From an uncultured Bacilli bacterium (GTDB lineage: Bacteria > Bacillota_I > Bacilli_A > RF39 > UBA660): 51,926 nt of DNA. The position numbers were made by a program, and so were the translations under genes. The notes beneath the pieces were generated by a model. The model did no database searches. It worked only from the letters and a program-made list of their open reading frames with translations, and had not been told where the DNA came from. Shown here one piece after another: positions 31,234 through 40,931 of this stretch; position 1 is the stretch's first letter, and each line of letters starts with the position of its first letter. The stretch lies in the NCBI GenBank assembly GCA_910587325.1, contig CAJUKB010000010.1:1-51926 (forward strand). The letters run 5' to 3'.

Positions 31234-33786
31234 TTACATTTTCTTGTCTTTGCTCATAATTTCTTTTAACTCATACAACTTGTTAATGGCTTCAATCGGT
31301 GTCATATAAACCGGGTCTACACCTTCCATAAATTTTTTTATGGGGTCTTCTTTTTTTGGCTCTTCAAAAGAAAGGGTAAGTTGTACTTTTTCGTCATTGG
31401 TATTTTTCGTTTTATTATTTTCATAATGTTTTAAAATTTCACTAGCACGAGTTGTTAATTCTTTTGGCATGCCAGCTAATTTTGCTACATGAATTCCATA
31501 ACTTTTATCTACTGCCCCATTTTTAATTTTATGAAGAAATGTAATATTCCCATTTTCTTCATGAGCAGAAACATGAATGTTTTTAATACTAGGGATTTTT
31601 CTTTCTAAAGAAGTAAGTTCATGATAATGCGTTGAAAATAATGTCTTACACCCAATAGTTTTATTAACGTATTCTAGAATAGCTTGGGCAAGGCTCATTC
31701 CATCATAAGTAGCTGTCCCACGTCCTAGTTCATCAAATAAGATTAAACTATCTTTTGTTGCATTTGTTATGGCATTTTTAGCTTCCTTCATTTCCACCAT
31801 AAACGTAGATTCTCCACTTACTAAATCATCACTAGCCCCAATTCTTGTAAATATTTTATCGATAATAGGAAGACTTGCACTCTTAGCAGGCACAAATGAA
31901 CCCAATTGCGCCATGATAATAATAATCGCAAGTTGACGCATAAACGTCGATTTACCGCTCATATTTGGCCCAGTAATTAAAAGAGTATTAATAGTACTAT
32001 CCATAATACAATCGTTTGGAACATACGTATTATTAGAAACTTTTTTTATGACTGGGTGAAATCCTTCCTTGATATCAATTGTATGATTTCCATTTAATTC
32101 TGGTCTTACCAAATTGTATTCTTCAGCACAAACTGCAAGTGAAGTAATCGCATCTAATTCACTTATTATTTCTGCCGTATCTTTTAAAGCAATTAATTGT
32201 TTTTTTATGGTTTCTTTTACTTCGTTAAATAAATTGTATTCCATTTCGATAATTTTTTCTTCGGCATTCAAAATCATGGCTTCTTTTTCTTTAAGTTCTG
32301 GAGAAATAAAACGTTCACAATTGGCAAGTGTCTGGCGTCGCTCCCAATTCAGATTATCACTTACGTATTCTACTTGACCTTTACTTACTTCAATATAATA
32401 TCCGAATACACGATTATACCCTACTTTCAAATTTTTAATTCCGGTAGTTTCTTTGATTTTAGCTTCAAACTCCGCAATAAAATTTTTACCCCCACTACGA
32501 ATATTCTTTAGCTCATCTAGTTCTTTGTTGTAGCCTTCTTTAATTAAATACCCTTCTTTCAAGGTAACAGGTGGCTCTTCATATATTGCACTCTCTAATA
32601 ATTCATAAATGGGTTTATGTTCTTCTATCTTGTAATCAAAATGAAGTTGTGCTACTATTTCTTTAATATTAGGTAACACTTTTAAACTTGCTTTTAATTG
32701 CAAAAAATCACGGGCATTTAAGGAACCACACGCAATTTTTCCACATAAGCGTTCTATATCGTAAATTTCATATAAAAATTCTCTCAATTTGTCTTTTAAA
32801 ATAAATTCTGTATTTAAAACATTGATTTGATTATAACGAATTTCTAACTTTTCTTTGTCTTTTAATGGATGCATCAAATAATCTTTTAGTTTTCGACTTC
32901 CCATACTCGTTTTTGTTTTATCAAGAAGCCAAATTAAAGAATAGGTTCTTTCTTTTAAACGAAGTGTTTCTACTAATTCCAAATTACGAATTGTATGAAC
33001 ATCCATTTCTAAATAATCTTCCGTATGAATTATGTTTACGTTTTTCATATGTGTTACATCTTTTAATTCTCGTACAATTAAGTAATATAATAAATGTTTT
33101 ATTCCTTCTTTAAAACGGATATCTTCAACACTATTGGTTAAGTTTTCGTATCCTTCCTCCATAAGCCCCTCTGAAATAGATACTTCAATTCCATATGTTC
33201 CTTTTAATAATCCAATGAGCTCTAAATCCGTATTGTCTTTTAAAATGACTTCTTTGATTTTCAAATTTAAAATTTCATTTAATAACTTTTCTTTTTTTGG
33301 CTCCACATTCATGATGTTTAGACTGCCCGTTGAGATATCAGCATAGCATAAAACATAAGTAAAGGAAAAATCTAAGATACTTGCGATATAATTATTTTCG
33401 TGTTCACTTAAGAGTTCAGAATCGACAATGGTTCCTTTACTAATGACTTGTACAACACCACGTTTCACCATCCCTTTGGCATTTTTAGGGTCTTCTAATT
33501 GCTCACAAATGGCTACTTTATAGCCTTTATTTACTAACTTTTCAATATAGGGTTTTACTGAATGAAAAGGAACTCCACACATGGGAACTCTTTCCTCAAG
33601 TCCGGCATTTTTACTTGTTAAAGTTAGTTCAAGTTCTCGAGAAGCAATTTCACCATCTTCAAAAAATAATTCATAGAAATCTCCTAAACGAAAAAATAAG
33701 AGTTCACTTGGATATTCTTCTTTTATATCATAATATTGGCGCATGCCAGGGCTTAATTTTTCTTTGTCTATTTCACTGCGTTTCAT
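31234..33786 (-). CDS. mutS: DNA mismatch recognition ATPase MutS
   Basis: An 850-aa MutS with the mismatch-binding N-terminus (FFRLGDFYELFFEDG carries the Phe and Glu of the F-x-E motif), connector, lever and clamp domains, and the ATPase with Walker A GPNMSGKST (near residue 605), SGESTFMVEM and DELGRGTATYDG. The ATG at 33786 is favoured; the GTG upstream lies inside TAGGTGGG. No mutL is nearby. It follows three small genes so closely (one base after the last stop) that it is probably their operon partner. Confidence 0.97.
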   Translation of the reverse strand: MKRSEIDKEKLSPGMRQYYDIKEEYPSELLFFRLGDFYELFFEDGEIASRELELTLTSKNAGLEERVPMCGVPFHSVKPYIEKLVNKGYKVAICEQLEDPKNAKGMVKRGVVQVISKGTIVDSELLSEHENNYIASILDFSFTYVLCYADISTGSLNIMNVEPKKEKLLNEILNLKIKEVILKDNTDLELIGLLKGTYGIEVSISEGLMEEGYENLTNSVEDIRFKEGIKHLLYYLIVRELKDVTHMKNVNIIHTEDYLEMDVHTIRNLELVETLRLKERTYSLIWLLDKTKTSMGSRKLKDYLMHPLKDKEKLEIRYNQINVLNTEFILKDKLREFLYEIYDIERLCGKIACGSLNARDFLQLKASLKVLPNIKEIVAQLHFDYKIEEHKPIYELLESAIYEEPPVTLKEGYLIKEGYNKELDELKNIRSGGKNFIAEFEAKIKETTGIKNLKVGYNRVFGYYIEVSKGQVEYVSDNLNWERRQTLANCERFISPELKEKEAMILNAEEKIIEMEYNLFNEVKETIKKQLIALKDTAEIISELDAITSLAVCAEEYNLVRPELNGNHTIDIKEGFHPVIKKVSNNTYVPNDCIMDSTINTLLITGPNMSGKSTFMRQLAIIIIMAQLGSFVPAKSASLPIIDKIFTRIGASDDLVSGESTFMVEMKEAKNAITNATKDSLILFDELGRGTATYDGMSLAQAILEYVNKTIGCKTLFSTHYHELTSLERKIPSIKNIHVSAHEENGNITFLHKIKNGAVDKSYGIHVAKLAGMPKELTTRASEILKHYENNKTKNTNDEKVQLTLSFEEPKKEDPIKKFMEGVDPVYMTPIEAINKLYELKEIMSKDKKM

Positions 33787-33787
33787 A

Positions 33788-33925
33788 CTACCCACCTACT
33801 TCCCAATTATACCATTTCTCGTCATAAAAAAGAAAGTAGTTTACGTCTACTTCTTGTCTAAAATCGCCTTCTTCAAAATAAATTCCATTTCTTCTATGCA
33901 TCCTCTTAAAAAATGCATTTTCCAT
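33788..33925 (-). CDS. Small hypothetical protein (45 aa) between the 60-aa gene and mutS
   Basis: An uninterrupted 45-codon frame starts at the ATG at 33925, one base after the preceding gene's stop, and ends in TAG one base before the mutS ATG. Residues (MENAFFKRMHRRNGIYFEE..., then FLFYDEKWYNWEVGG) are rich in aromatics and acids, unlike random AT-rich translation. It contains the mutS ribosome binding site, implying coupling. An extended -10 (TGGTATAAT) inside it could be a secondary mutS promoter. Confidence 0.5.
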   Translation of the reverse strand: MENAFFKRMHRRNGIYFEEGDFRQEVDVNYFLFYDEKWYNWEVGG

Positions 33926-33926
33926 T

Positions 33927-34109
33927 TTATAAAGGTTTATAATACGAATTATATTCTTTTGTTATTAACCGAGTACGTTTCAAATCCCTTACGTTTAATT
34001 CTTTCTTATCTAATATTTCTTGTAATGTCTCAAAAAAAGGATATATCATTTTATAATCTTTATAAATTGCTTGATTAAATAGAGATGATATCTCGTGATG
34101 TTCCATCAC
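33927..34109 (-). CDS. Small hypothetical protein (60 aa)
   Basis: Not recognised. A charged helical protein (EHHEISSLFNQAIYKDYK, then ILDKKELNVRDLKRTRL). Its GTG start overlaps the TGA stop of the kinase-like gene (GTGA), indicating translational coupling and a possible partner role. The second codon is an alternative ATG. Confidence 0.6.
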   Translation of the reverse strand: MMEHHEISSLFNQAIYKDYKMIYPFFETLQEILDKKELNVRDLKRTRLITKEYNSYYKPL

Positions 34110-34684
34110 AGGTTGTTCCCATCTTTTATATTGAAAAGAGAATATAATAACGTTTGCATAATATGGTTTTGATTTTCATAATTAATTAGTTTTTCCTCTT
34201 TTTTTGCTTTATATCCAAAGTCCAAGTCAATAATATAATAATAACCATTATATAAAATATTTTTGTCATGCAAATCCCCTAAAATAAAATGTTCACGACC
34301 TAAAGAAAAAACGTCTTCCATAAGTATATCTAAATTTTTTAGCAGATTTACTACTTGTGTTTGCCTATCTATATATTTTAAAGTCTTCGCTTTTTTATAA
34401 TTTGTTATATAAGCAACTACTTCTTCTTTATAAATAAATAAAATATTAGGAGCGATAATACTGCCATTTTTTAGTGTACTTAAATAAGTAATATGCTCTT
34501 GCATAGAATATCTAGAAAACAGTTCTTTCTTTGTATAAGAATTTTTATATATTTTTAATAATAAACCATTTCGGAGTAAAAAGCACCTACTCGTTTTTCC
34601 TTGCCCAATAAATTTTGCACCGATTAGTAGTTTTACTAAATCCTGTTTATTAGTAAGTCTTATTATCTCTATTTTATTCATCAT
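34106..34684 (-). CDS. Small protein-kinase-like / aminoglycoside-phosphotransferase-fold protein
   Basis: A 192-aa minimal kinase fold: glycine-rich loop IGQGKTSRCFLL, likely ATP-binding Lys in LLLKIYK, catalytic loop HFILGDLHDKNIL (Asp and Asn in the expected places) and the metal-binding DLDFG. The C-lobe is much shorter than in ordinary eukaryotic-type kinases, nearer RIO or APH-type enzymes. The substrate is unknown; it might be a protein or small molecule. Two tandem ATGs follow AAGGA; the second (34681) has better spacing. Confidence 0.7.
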   Translation of the reverse strand: MMNKIEIIRLTNKQDLVKLLIGAKFIGQGKTSRCFLLRNGLLLKIYKNSYTKKELFSRYSMQEHITYLSTLKNGSIIAPNILFIYKEEVVAYITNYKKAKTLKYIDRQTQVVNLLKNLDILMEDVFSLGREHFILGDLHDKNILYNGYYYIIDLDFGYKAKKEEKLINYENQNHIMQTLLYSLFNIKDGNNL

Positions 34685-34733
34685 CTATTCCTTCTTGCGT
34701 AAAGTACTTACGACTTTTAAAACAACAACTATT

Positions 34734-34762
34734 ATAATAATAGAAACCAGGATTTTAGTCAA
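34734..34762 (-). promoter_or_regulatory. Promoter of the kinase-like operon
   Basis: Minus strand TTGACT (34762-34757), 17 bases, TATTAT (34739-34734), with an overlapping TATAAT three bases on. The -35 lies at the T-tract of the preceding terminator. Confidence 0.55.
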
Positions 34763-34793
34763 ATAAAAAATGCCTAAACTTAAGCATTTTTAT
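34763..34793 (-). terminator. Terminator after the YtxH-like small gene
   Basis: Minus-strand AAAAATGC and GCATTTTTT arms around a ten-base loop containing the stop codon, with a T-rich tail. Confidence 0.7.
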
Positions 34794-34938
34794 GTTGCAT
34801 TTTTTCTGTTGCTTCGTCCATCATAGTATTCAGTAACTTGTCTGCATTTTTCTTTGTACTTTTATTTGTTAATAAATAGGCAACCATACCTGCGCCGCAA
34901 GCCATACCTATACTAGAAGCAATCATCATTTTCTTCAT
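34780..34938 (-). CDS. Small YtxH-like membrane-associated protein (52 aa)
   Basis: A short frame with a very good AAGGAG site eight bases before its ATG. The N-terminus (MKKMMIASSIGMACGAGMVA) is a glycine/alanine-rich hydrophobic segment, followed by a Lys-rich helix (LLTNKSTKKNADKLL), the pattern of YtxH-type small envelope proteins in Firmicutes. It lies 36 bases after recD2 and has its own terminator. Confidence 0.75.
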   Translation of the reverse strand: MKKMMIASSIGMACGAGMVAYLLTNKSTKKNADKLLNTMMDEATEKMQHKNA

Positions 34939-34974
34939 ATCAACACACTCCTTACTTGTAGTATGCGAATGTTT

Positions 34975-37167
34975 TTAAATAGTATGCAATAAAACGCTCT
35001 TTAATGTAGTTTTACGATTGCTACTATAATCATTGTTCATTGCCATTAGAAATGCAGTTTTCTCTCCAACCACAACTAAACTTTTTTTAGCACGAGATAC
35101 TCCAGTATAAATGAGTTTATTATAAAGCATTTTGTAGTAGTTTTTGCTAATAGGCAAGATAACATGTGGAAATTCACTTCCTTGGCTTTTATGTATCGTA
35201 ATGGCATAAGCATGCTTAATCATATACAAGTCTTCCTTGGTATACTCTACATAACTTCCATCAAAATCGATGGTAATAATTTCCTTTTTTCTTGGAGAAA
35301 ACTTTGTTTCTATACTTAGAATATACCCAATATCTCCATTGTATACATTACAATCGGGGTTATTGACAAGCTGTAATACTTTATCGCCTTCTCTAAAAGT
35401 TATGTCTCCAAGTTTTAATTCTTTTAATTCTTCTTTTTTAGGATTAAATAATTCTTGTAAAGTAAGGTTTAAATTATCAATTCCATTTTCTCCTTTATAC
35501 ATGGGAGCAAGTACTTGGATATCATCCACTTTTAAGCCTTTTTCTATGCTTCTTTTACAGATTTCCTTTATCATTTTGATAATTTCTTTTGATTCTGTCA
35601 TAAAAAAGTTATAATCGTCCTTTTTTTCCGTAAAGGTATCACTTAGAGCATGTTCTTTGATTTCATGGGCTAAATCGGCGATATAAGAATTTTCACTTTG
35701 GCGATATATTCGTTCTAAAGGATTATAGGAAAATAAGTGACTATCGACTAAATCATTTAAAATAAGTCCCGCTCCTACACTTGGAAGTTGGAAAGTATCT
35801 CCCACTAAAATAAGTTGAATATTGGAATTAATGCCCTTCAGTAACGAATCAAAAAGAAATGTATCTAGCATACTTGTTTCATCTACAATAATTAAGGTAT
35901 GGTTATTTTTATTGTATTCGTTGATTCCAAAATCATTGGTGTCTTTATTCCATTTTAAATATCTATGAATGGTACTAGCAGGCAAGTGAGTAGATTCTGC
36001 TAATTTTTTACTTGCTCTTCCTGTTGGGGCTAAGAGTGCAACATTTGTAATTACGTCAATTGGAGAAAGTTTATTCATTTCGATATAAAGCCTTGTAATG
36101 GCATTAATAATGGTTGTTTTCCCTGTTCCTGGTCCACCTGAAATAATAGATACACGATTTTCTAAAGCATTTTTTATAGCGTTTTTTTGCTCTAAATTAT
36201 AAGAAACACCAATCATTGTTTCTAAAGAACTTATGGTCTCATCAAAACTCCTTAATTCTTTTTTGGGAAGATTTACAATTTTACTTAAATTTCTTGCAAT
36301 ATCATGTTCCATTGTATAGTTTTCTTTTAAATAATATTTTTCGTCTTGGATTACAATCCAATTTTCTTTATATAATTCTTCTAATAAATAGGCAAATTCT
36401 TCTTCCTCTATTATCATTTTAAAATAGCTTTTTAAATTGGAATGAATTTCTTCTTTAAAATAATACACATCGCCCGCTGTATCACTTATTCTTTTCATAG
36501 TTTCTAAAATACATTCTTTTTTACGAGTATTACTACTTGCATCAAAGTTTTTGGTATAAATGTAATCTAATTTATTAAAATCAATAATCTTTTTAAAATA
36601 GTATAAATTTTCATGTAAAAAAACACCTGTTTTGTCTTTAAACTTTTTTATAATTCGGGTGGCATCTCCAATCGAAAATCCAAAACTTTTTAATTCAATG
36701 ATTAAATCATCATTAGAAGAATGAGCAAGTATGGAGGCATAGATATTATTTGCTCTTTTCTCTGTCATATCAGGTACTAAAAATAAGTTACTAATGTTTT
36801 CTTTAATTAAATCAATAGCTTTCTCCCCTAAAGTTTCGACTATTTTGCGTGCAGTTTTCTCTCCACACCCTTTGATTAAAGGACTAGATAAAAACTCAAT
36901 AACTGCATCACTACCGGTCGGCTTTTCTTTTTCATAATTATTGATTTTAAATTGGTATCCATAGCGTTCATGTCTTGTATATTCTCCCATTAATAGATAA
37001 TTTTCTTCTTCGTTTGGGTCTAGTATAGTGCCACTTATCGTAATGGTTTTATTTACAAATTCTTGCAAGTTTTCACTTTTTGCTTCTTTTACACGGAATG
37101 TCCCTACAAAAAAACCATTCTCGTTTTTATAGATTGTTTGTCTAATTTTGCCTTTAATTTCTTCCAT
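34975..37167 (-). CDS. recD2: RecD2-type ATP-dependent DNA helicase (RecD/TraA family)
   Basis: A 730-aa SF1B 5'-3' helicase without RecBC partners. N-terminal OB-like and helix-hairpin-helix region (SSPLIKGCGEKTARKIVETL), Walker A GGPGTGKTT near residue 345, LAPTGRASKKLAE, VDETSMLDT, LVGDTFQLPSVGAG and C-terminal AYAITIHKSQGSEFPHVI and YTGVSRAKKSLVVVG. The ATG at 37167 follows TAGGTGAAATAC; an in-frame GTG lies inside that site. A promoter (TTGCAG 37218-37213, 18 bases, TAAAAT 37194-37189) precedes it. Confidence 0.95.
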   Translation of the reverse strand: MEEIKGKIRQTIYKNENGFFVGTFRVKEAKSENLQEFVNKTITISGTILDPNEEENYLLMGEYTRHERYGYQFKINNYEKEKPTGSDAVIEFLSSPLIKGCGEKTARKIVETLGEKAIDLIKENISNLFLVPDMTEKRANNIYASILAHSSNDDLIIELKSFGFSIGDATRIIKKFKDKTGVFLHENLYYFKKIIDFNKLDYIYTKNFDASSNTRKKECILETMKRISDTAGDVYYFKEEIHSNLKSYFKMIIEEEEFAYLLEELYKENWIVIQDEKYYLKENYTMEHDIARNLSKIVNLPKKELRSFDETISSLETMIGVSYNLEQKNAIKNALENRVSIISGGPGTGKTTIINAITRLYIEMNKLSPIDVITNVALLAPTGRASKKLAESTHLPASTIHRYLKWNKDTNDFGINEYNKNNHTLIIVDETSMLDTFLFDSLLKGINSNIQLILVGDTFQLPSVGAGLILNDLVDSHLFSYNPLERIYRQSENSYIADLAHEIKEHALSDTFTEKKDDYNFFMTESKEIIKMIKEICKRSIEKGLKVDDIQVLAPMYKGENGIDNLNLTLQELFNPKKEELKELKLGDITFREGDKVLQLVNNPDCNVYNGDIGYILSIETKFSPRKKEIITIDFDGSYVEYTKEDLYMIKHAYAITIHKSQGSEFPHVILPISKNYYKMLYNKLIYTGVSRAKKSLVVVGEKTAFLMAMNNDYSSNRKTTLKSVLLHTI

Positions 37168-37195
37168 CTTGTATTTCACCTATAAAAAATTTTAA

Positions 37196-37231
37196 CACAA
37201 AAAAAGTAAAAACTGCAATTTTTTTACTTTT
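37196..37231 (-). terminator. Terminator of the 37230-37619 gene
   Basis: Eleven-base arms AAAAGTAAAAA and TTTTTACTTTT (37231-37221 and 37212-37202 on the minus strand), with a T-tract. Confidence 0.65.
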
Positions 37232-37619
37232 AATCTGTATACCCTAAAACATAAAGTTCATAGGAAAATAAATCATATGTTTTATCCATTTCGGTTAAGT
37301 TATTTGTTCTTTTATAATTATGTAAATCGTTCCACATCTCATATAAATGGTTATAGGTTTTTAACATCATACTTTTTTCAGAATTAGAAGTGGAATTCAT
37401 TAAACGATCATAGTAGTCTTTCATCGAATTTATAATATATTGATTTAATTGATTATAATCACGATTCCCTATTTTAATTACCATTTTGCTTTCAGTTTCA
37501 CGTATAAAAGGACGAATAAAATGGTTAGAAGAAAGTAAATTATCATTGACTTCTAATTTCCCAATTGTCTTTTCTTTTTCAAAAATATGAAATTTTTTAA
37601 ATGCTGTATCACTAAACAT
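37230..37619 (-). CDS. Hypothetical protein
   Basis: Not recognised. A 129-aa soluble protein with a small beta-like N-terminal half (KKFHIFEKEKTIGKLEVNDN) and a helical C-terminal half (NQLNQYIINSMKDYYDRLMN, then HLYEMWNDLHNYKRTN). TAGGTGA lies before the ATG at 37619. A single gene between mtaB and recD2, with its own terminator. Confidence 0.7.
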   Translation of the reverse strand: MFSDTAFKKFHIFEKEKTIGKLEVNDNLLSSNHFIRPFIRETESKMVIKIGNRDYNQLNQYIINSMKDYYDRLMNSTSNSEKSMMLKTYNHLYEMWNDLHNYKRTNNLTEMDKTYDLFSYELYVLGYTD

Positions 37620-37680
37620 TGTCTTCACCTATTATGCATTATACGCTTTTTTTGTATTTTTGTAAATTAGTAAATTGGAC

Positions 37681-38967
37681 TTAATTTTCTACTCTGTTTT
37701 CTACACATTCTCCAACTAAAATACTCTCTTCATATTTTATTAATTTTATTTTATAAAAAGTATTAGACTCTAATTTTTTTGGCACTTTTACTTTTATATA
37801 ATTACTTGTGTACCCAAAGCTTTCGGTGTCATGCACTTCTTCTATTAAAACTTCTACTATTTGATTTAGATGTTTTTGATAAAAATCGGCTTCTAATTCT
37901 TTACTAACTTCATTAAGAATTCGGCTTCTTCGTTTCTTTTCTGCATCACTCACTTGCTCTGGCATTCTACTTGATGGAGTTCCATCCCTTTTTGAATAAG
38001 GAAATACATGAATTTTAGAAAATCCCATTTCCTTACACGTTTTAATAGTTTCTTTAAAAAGTTCTTCTGTTTCATAAGGATGTCCAACAATCACATCCGT
38101 CGTAATACTGACATCCTCTTTTATATTTTTTATTTCTTCTATTTTCTTTTTAAAATAGACTAAATCATACTTTCTGTTCATTCGTTTTAATATGGTATCA
38201 CTTCCTGCTTGCAAAGGAATATGAAAATGATTGACTACTTTTTTATTGTTTTGAATCACTTGCATCATTTTCTCATCTAATTCTGTAACTTCAATTGAGG
38301 AGATACGAATTCTTTCCAACCCTTCTAACTCACTCATTTCTTCAATTAAATCTGCTAGTGTTTTTCCATTAGAATAATAGGAACCTGTTAAAATTCCTGT
38401 TAAAACAATTTCTTTGTGCCCGTGTTGCACAAGCATTTTTACTTCTTCTAACGTCTTATTAAAATCTTTACTTCGCACGTTTTTGCGAACATAAGGAATG
38501 ATACAATAACTACAATAATTGTTACAACCATCTTGAATTTTCACAAAAGCTCTTGTATGACTATCAAAAGCATCTACCATCATACTTTCAAAATCATAGG
38601 TTTCTTCATCATAAAATTTAGAATAAGCTTCTTTTGTTTTTAAATATTCTTCTATATATTCATGAAGTTTGCTCTTATCTTTATTCCCTATTAAAATCGA
38701 TATTCCCATTTCTTTGTAGACATTTTGATTATTTTCACTACTACAACCACAAACGATTACTATTTTTCCTAAACGAATAGCATGACGTACCATTTTTTTT
38801 GATTTGTTATCAGCCATGTTCGTAACGGAACATGTATTGATAATTAAAATATCCGATTTCGTTTCGTCTTCTATATAATTATATCCGTGTTTTACTAAAT
38901 TTTCTTTGATAACTTCACTTTCATAAGCATTTACTTTGCAACCAAGTGTTACGATATGAAATTTCAT
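37681..38967 (-). CDS. mtaB: MtaB-type tRNA methylthiotransferase (radical SAM)
   Basis: Radical SAM enzyme adding a methylthio group to t6A37 of tRNA. N-terminal UPF0004 domain with three Cys (TLGCKVNAYES, INTCSVTN, VCGCSS), the radical SAM CxxxCxxC in DGCNNYCSYC, HIPLQAGSDTILKRM and a C-terminal TRAM-like domain. GGAGGAGATACAA lies before the ATG at 38967. The GCKVNxxES start separates MtaB from MiaB. Confidence 0.93.
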   Translation of the reverse strand: MKFHIVTLGCKVNAYESEVIKENLVKHGYNYIEDETKSDILIINTCSVTNMADNKSKKMVRHAIRLGKIVIVCGCSSENNQNVYKEMGISILIGNKDKSKLHEYIEEYLKTKEAYSKFYDEETYDFESMMVDAFDSHTRAFVKIQDGCNNYCSYCIIPYVRKNVRSKDFNKTLEEVKMLVQHGHKEIVLTGILTGSYYSNGKTLADLIEEMSELEGLERIRISSIEVTELDEKMMQVIQNNKKVVNHFHIPLQAGSDTILKRMNRKYDLVYFKKKIEEIKNIKEDVSITTDVIVGHPYETEELFKETIKTCKEMGFSKIHVFPYSKRDGTPSSRMPEQVSDAEKKRRSRILNEVSKELEADFYQKHLNQIVEVLIEEVHDTESFGYTSNYIKVKVPKKLESNTFYKIKLIKYEESILVGECVENRVEN

Positions 38968-39036
38968 TTGTATCTCCTCCAAAGCGCTTTTATTATAACA
39001 CAACTTAGAATAAAATAAAAAAAGAGAATAGCTCTC

Positions 39037-39504
39037 TTAGTTTAATAATTGATTTAAAGCTTGCAAACTTTTTAAAAATTCTTCTTCTCTTTCATAGCTA
39101 TAAAAACCTATGTGTTTATTTGCTTTTGGTTTTTCCATTATGGTATCCAAATTAATCTTTTTAATGGAAATTTCCTCATTGTTCATTTTTTCTTCTTCGT
39201 ATTTTATATCCAAATTATTTTTAGCAAGTAATTCTTCATAACTAATAATGGCTTTTTCCTCTTGTTCGGCTTCATAGTCATTTAATTTTACAATTTGTGG
39301 TTCTCTATTTTCGATATCACTGACAATGGATTTCAAATCTTCTATTTCCGAATTAGCGCTTATAACTTCCTCTTCTTCACTTGTACGAATAATATAAATT
39401 AAAGAAACGATTAAAATAATTAAGACTAAAACCGCAAAATACAAAAGATAATCTATTTGAGATAAAGCATTAATAAACCCTATAATATCTTTTACTATTT
39501 GCAT
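39037..39504 (-). CDS. Hypothetical membrane-anchored acidic protein
   Basis: Not recognised. One N-terminal membrane helix (YLLYFAVLVLIILIVSLIYII) and a long acidic, probably extended cytosolic tail (SEEEEVISANSEIEDLKSIV, then EEEKMNNEEISIKKINLD) ending FLKSLQALNQLLN. The form resembles small septum or envelope adaptors but there is no specific motif. ATG at 39504 with AGGAAGTGA upstream. Confidence 0.65.
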   Translation of the reverse strand: MQIVKDIIGFINALSQIDYLLYFAVLVLIILIVSLIYIIRTSEEEEVISANSEIEDLKSIVSDIENREPQIVKLNDYEAEQEEKAIISYEELLAKNNLDIKYEEEKMNNEEISIKKINLDTIMEKPKANKHIGFYSYEREEEFLKSLQALNQLLN

Positions 39505-39550
39505 AACCAATCACTTCCTATTTTATTTTATCATATGTATTTCTTTAATG

Positions 39551-39590
39551 TAAAAAAAAGTAAAAGATTTACAAGTTGAAGTGTAAATCT
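39551..39590 (-). terminator. Terminator of the surface-protein gene
   Basis: Arms AGATTTACA and TGTAAATCT (39590-39582 and 39573-39565) followed by TTTACTTTTTT on the minus strand. Confidence 0.7.
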
Positions 39591-40854
39591 ATTTTATGGT
39601 GTAAGGAGATGCAAGAGTGCCTTCTCCTACTACGCTTGTTTTCTTAATTAAATTTATAACAGGTCGAACCCCTTTATAAATACTTCCTGTATTTTCTGAA
39701 ATTACTTTTCCGTTTGTTGTAACTTCAAAATAAGTAATATTATTTTCTTCACTATAATTTGGAGTTAAAGTCCAATAAGAAACTACTTTTTCAGGAACAT
39801 ACAAATAATAGCTTGTATTATCGTTATTTGTTGTTGCTCCTGCTAGAATGACTTCGTCTGCTGAAAGAATACCATATCGACTTGTATATTCTTTTCCTAA
39901 ACAAGAATAGGAAATAGTAAAATCTTTTAGCATACGTGCATTTCCGGCATAGTAGTTCCTAGTTCCCTCTGTTAAAGCAATAGAATCATCTACACAATAT
40001 TTTCCTGATATTAAATAACTATCAAATTCGCTTAAATGTTCATCATACCAAGTCTTTAATGTTTTTTCGAGCGCGCTTTTTGAAAAATCGAGTTTGTCTT
40101 CTAGTTTTTCTACATTTGTCTCGTATAAAACTGAGGTTGTTTCTATATCATCATTCAATACCAAACGAACGCTTCCATCACTATTGATTCTTACAATACG
40201 CCATAATAAGTTCGCATACATAATATAATTGTTCTCAATGTCTCCTCGAAAGTAGTAAAATGTTCCATAATCATCACTTGCTTCTATTAGCCCCTCATTT
40301 GTCGTTGCTACTTCTGCTCCTACATTTGTTAAAGCTTCTTTTTTCACTTCATTATTTTTTAAAATAGTACTTGCAAAATACTCTTCATTTCCTGCTTCTA
40401 AATTGACATCTAATTTTGCGGTGAATGCTAAATTATCTTTTCCATAAAGAGTTAAAGTATAAAAATGCGTTTCTCCTGCATTAATTTTAATTAAACTTGC
40501 AAGCGTGTTGTTTTCTTTGTTTACTTCACTTTGTAATATTTTGATTTTACCATTTTGTTCTGTTAAATCATAAGTAATTAATTCTTCTTTGGTTTTCATA
40601 TCTTCAAGGCTAACATAGTATTGTACTTCTCCTTCCGAATTATTAGTAATGGAGAAAGTATAGGTTTTCTTTTCTTCTTTCAAAATTATTTTGTTTCCAT
40701 TTAGATAGTTAATCGATAAACCGCTTTTTACCATTACTAAAGGGTTTGTACTTTCTATATCTTTTAGGTATTTTACATAGGAAAATAATAGGACAAAGGT
40801 TAGTAGAAGTAAAAATCCTACAAATTTCAATCCCGTTCGGTATTTTTTTGCCAT
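39589..40854 (-). CDS. Secreted/anchored surface protein with a C-terminal repeat-like domain
   Basis: A 421-aa protein with an N-terminal membrane anchor (FVGFLLLLTFVLLFSYV), a beta-rich domain resembling a camelysin or Ig-like fold (YTFSITNNSEGEVQYYVSLE) and a C-terminal module beginning YYFRGDIENNYIMYANLLWR and ending VRPVINLIKK...GTLASPYTI. That module recurs in many uncharacterised surface proteins of gut Firmicutes. Its role is unknown; adhesion or display is only a guess. Start preceded by GAGGTTGATGAA. It is monocistronic. Confidence 0.7.
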   Translation of the reverse strand: MAKKYRTGLKFVGFLLLLTFVLLFSYVKYLKDIESTNPLVMVKSGLSINYLNGNKIILKEEKKTYTFSITNNSEGEVQYYVSLEDMKTKEELITYDLTEQNGKIKILQSEVNKENNTLASLIKINAGETHFYTLTLYGKDNLAFTAKLDVNLEAGNEEYFASTILKNNEVKKEALTNVGAEVATTNEGLIEASDDYGTFYYFRGDIENNYIMYANLLWRIVRINSDGSVRLVLNDDIETTSVLYETNVEKLEDKLDFSKSALEKTLKTWYDEHLSEFDSYLISGKYCVDDSIALTEGTRNYYAGNARMLKDFTISYSCLGKEYTSRYGILSADEVILAGATTNNDNTSYYLYVPEKVVSYWTLTPNYSEENNITYFEVTTNGKVISENTGSIYKGVRPVINLIKKTSVVGEGTLASPYTIK

Positions 40855-40931
40855 TTCATCAACCTCTTATTATATATATAAGTATAGCAACCTAGATTAT
40901 GCCTTGTCAAATGTTGCAATTGCTTCTATGT

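Noticed and set aside
31234..33786. mutL expected next to mutS
   Set aside because: No MutL-like sequence is found on either side; the flanking genes are unrelated.
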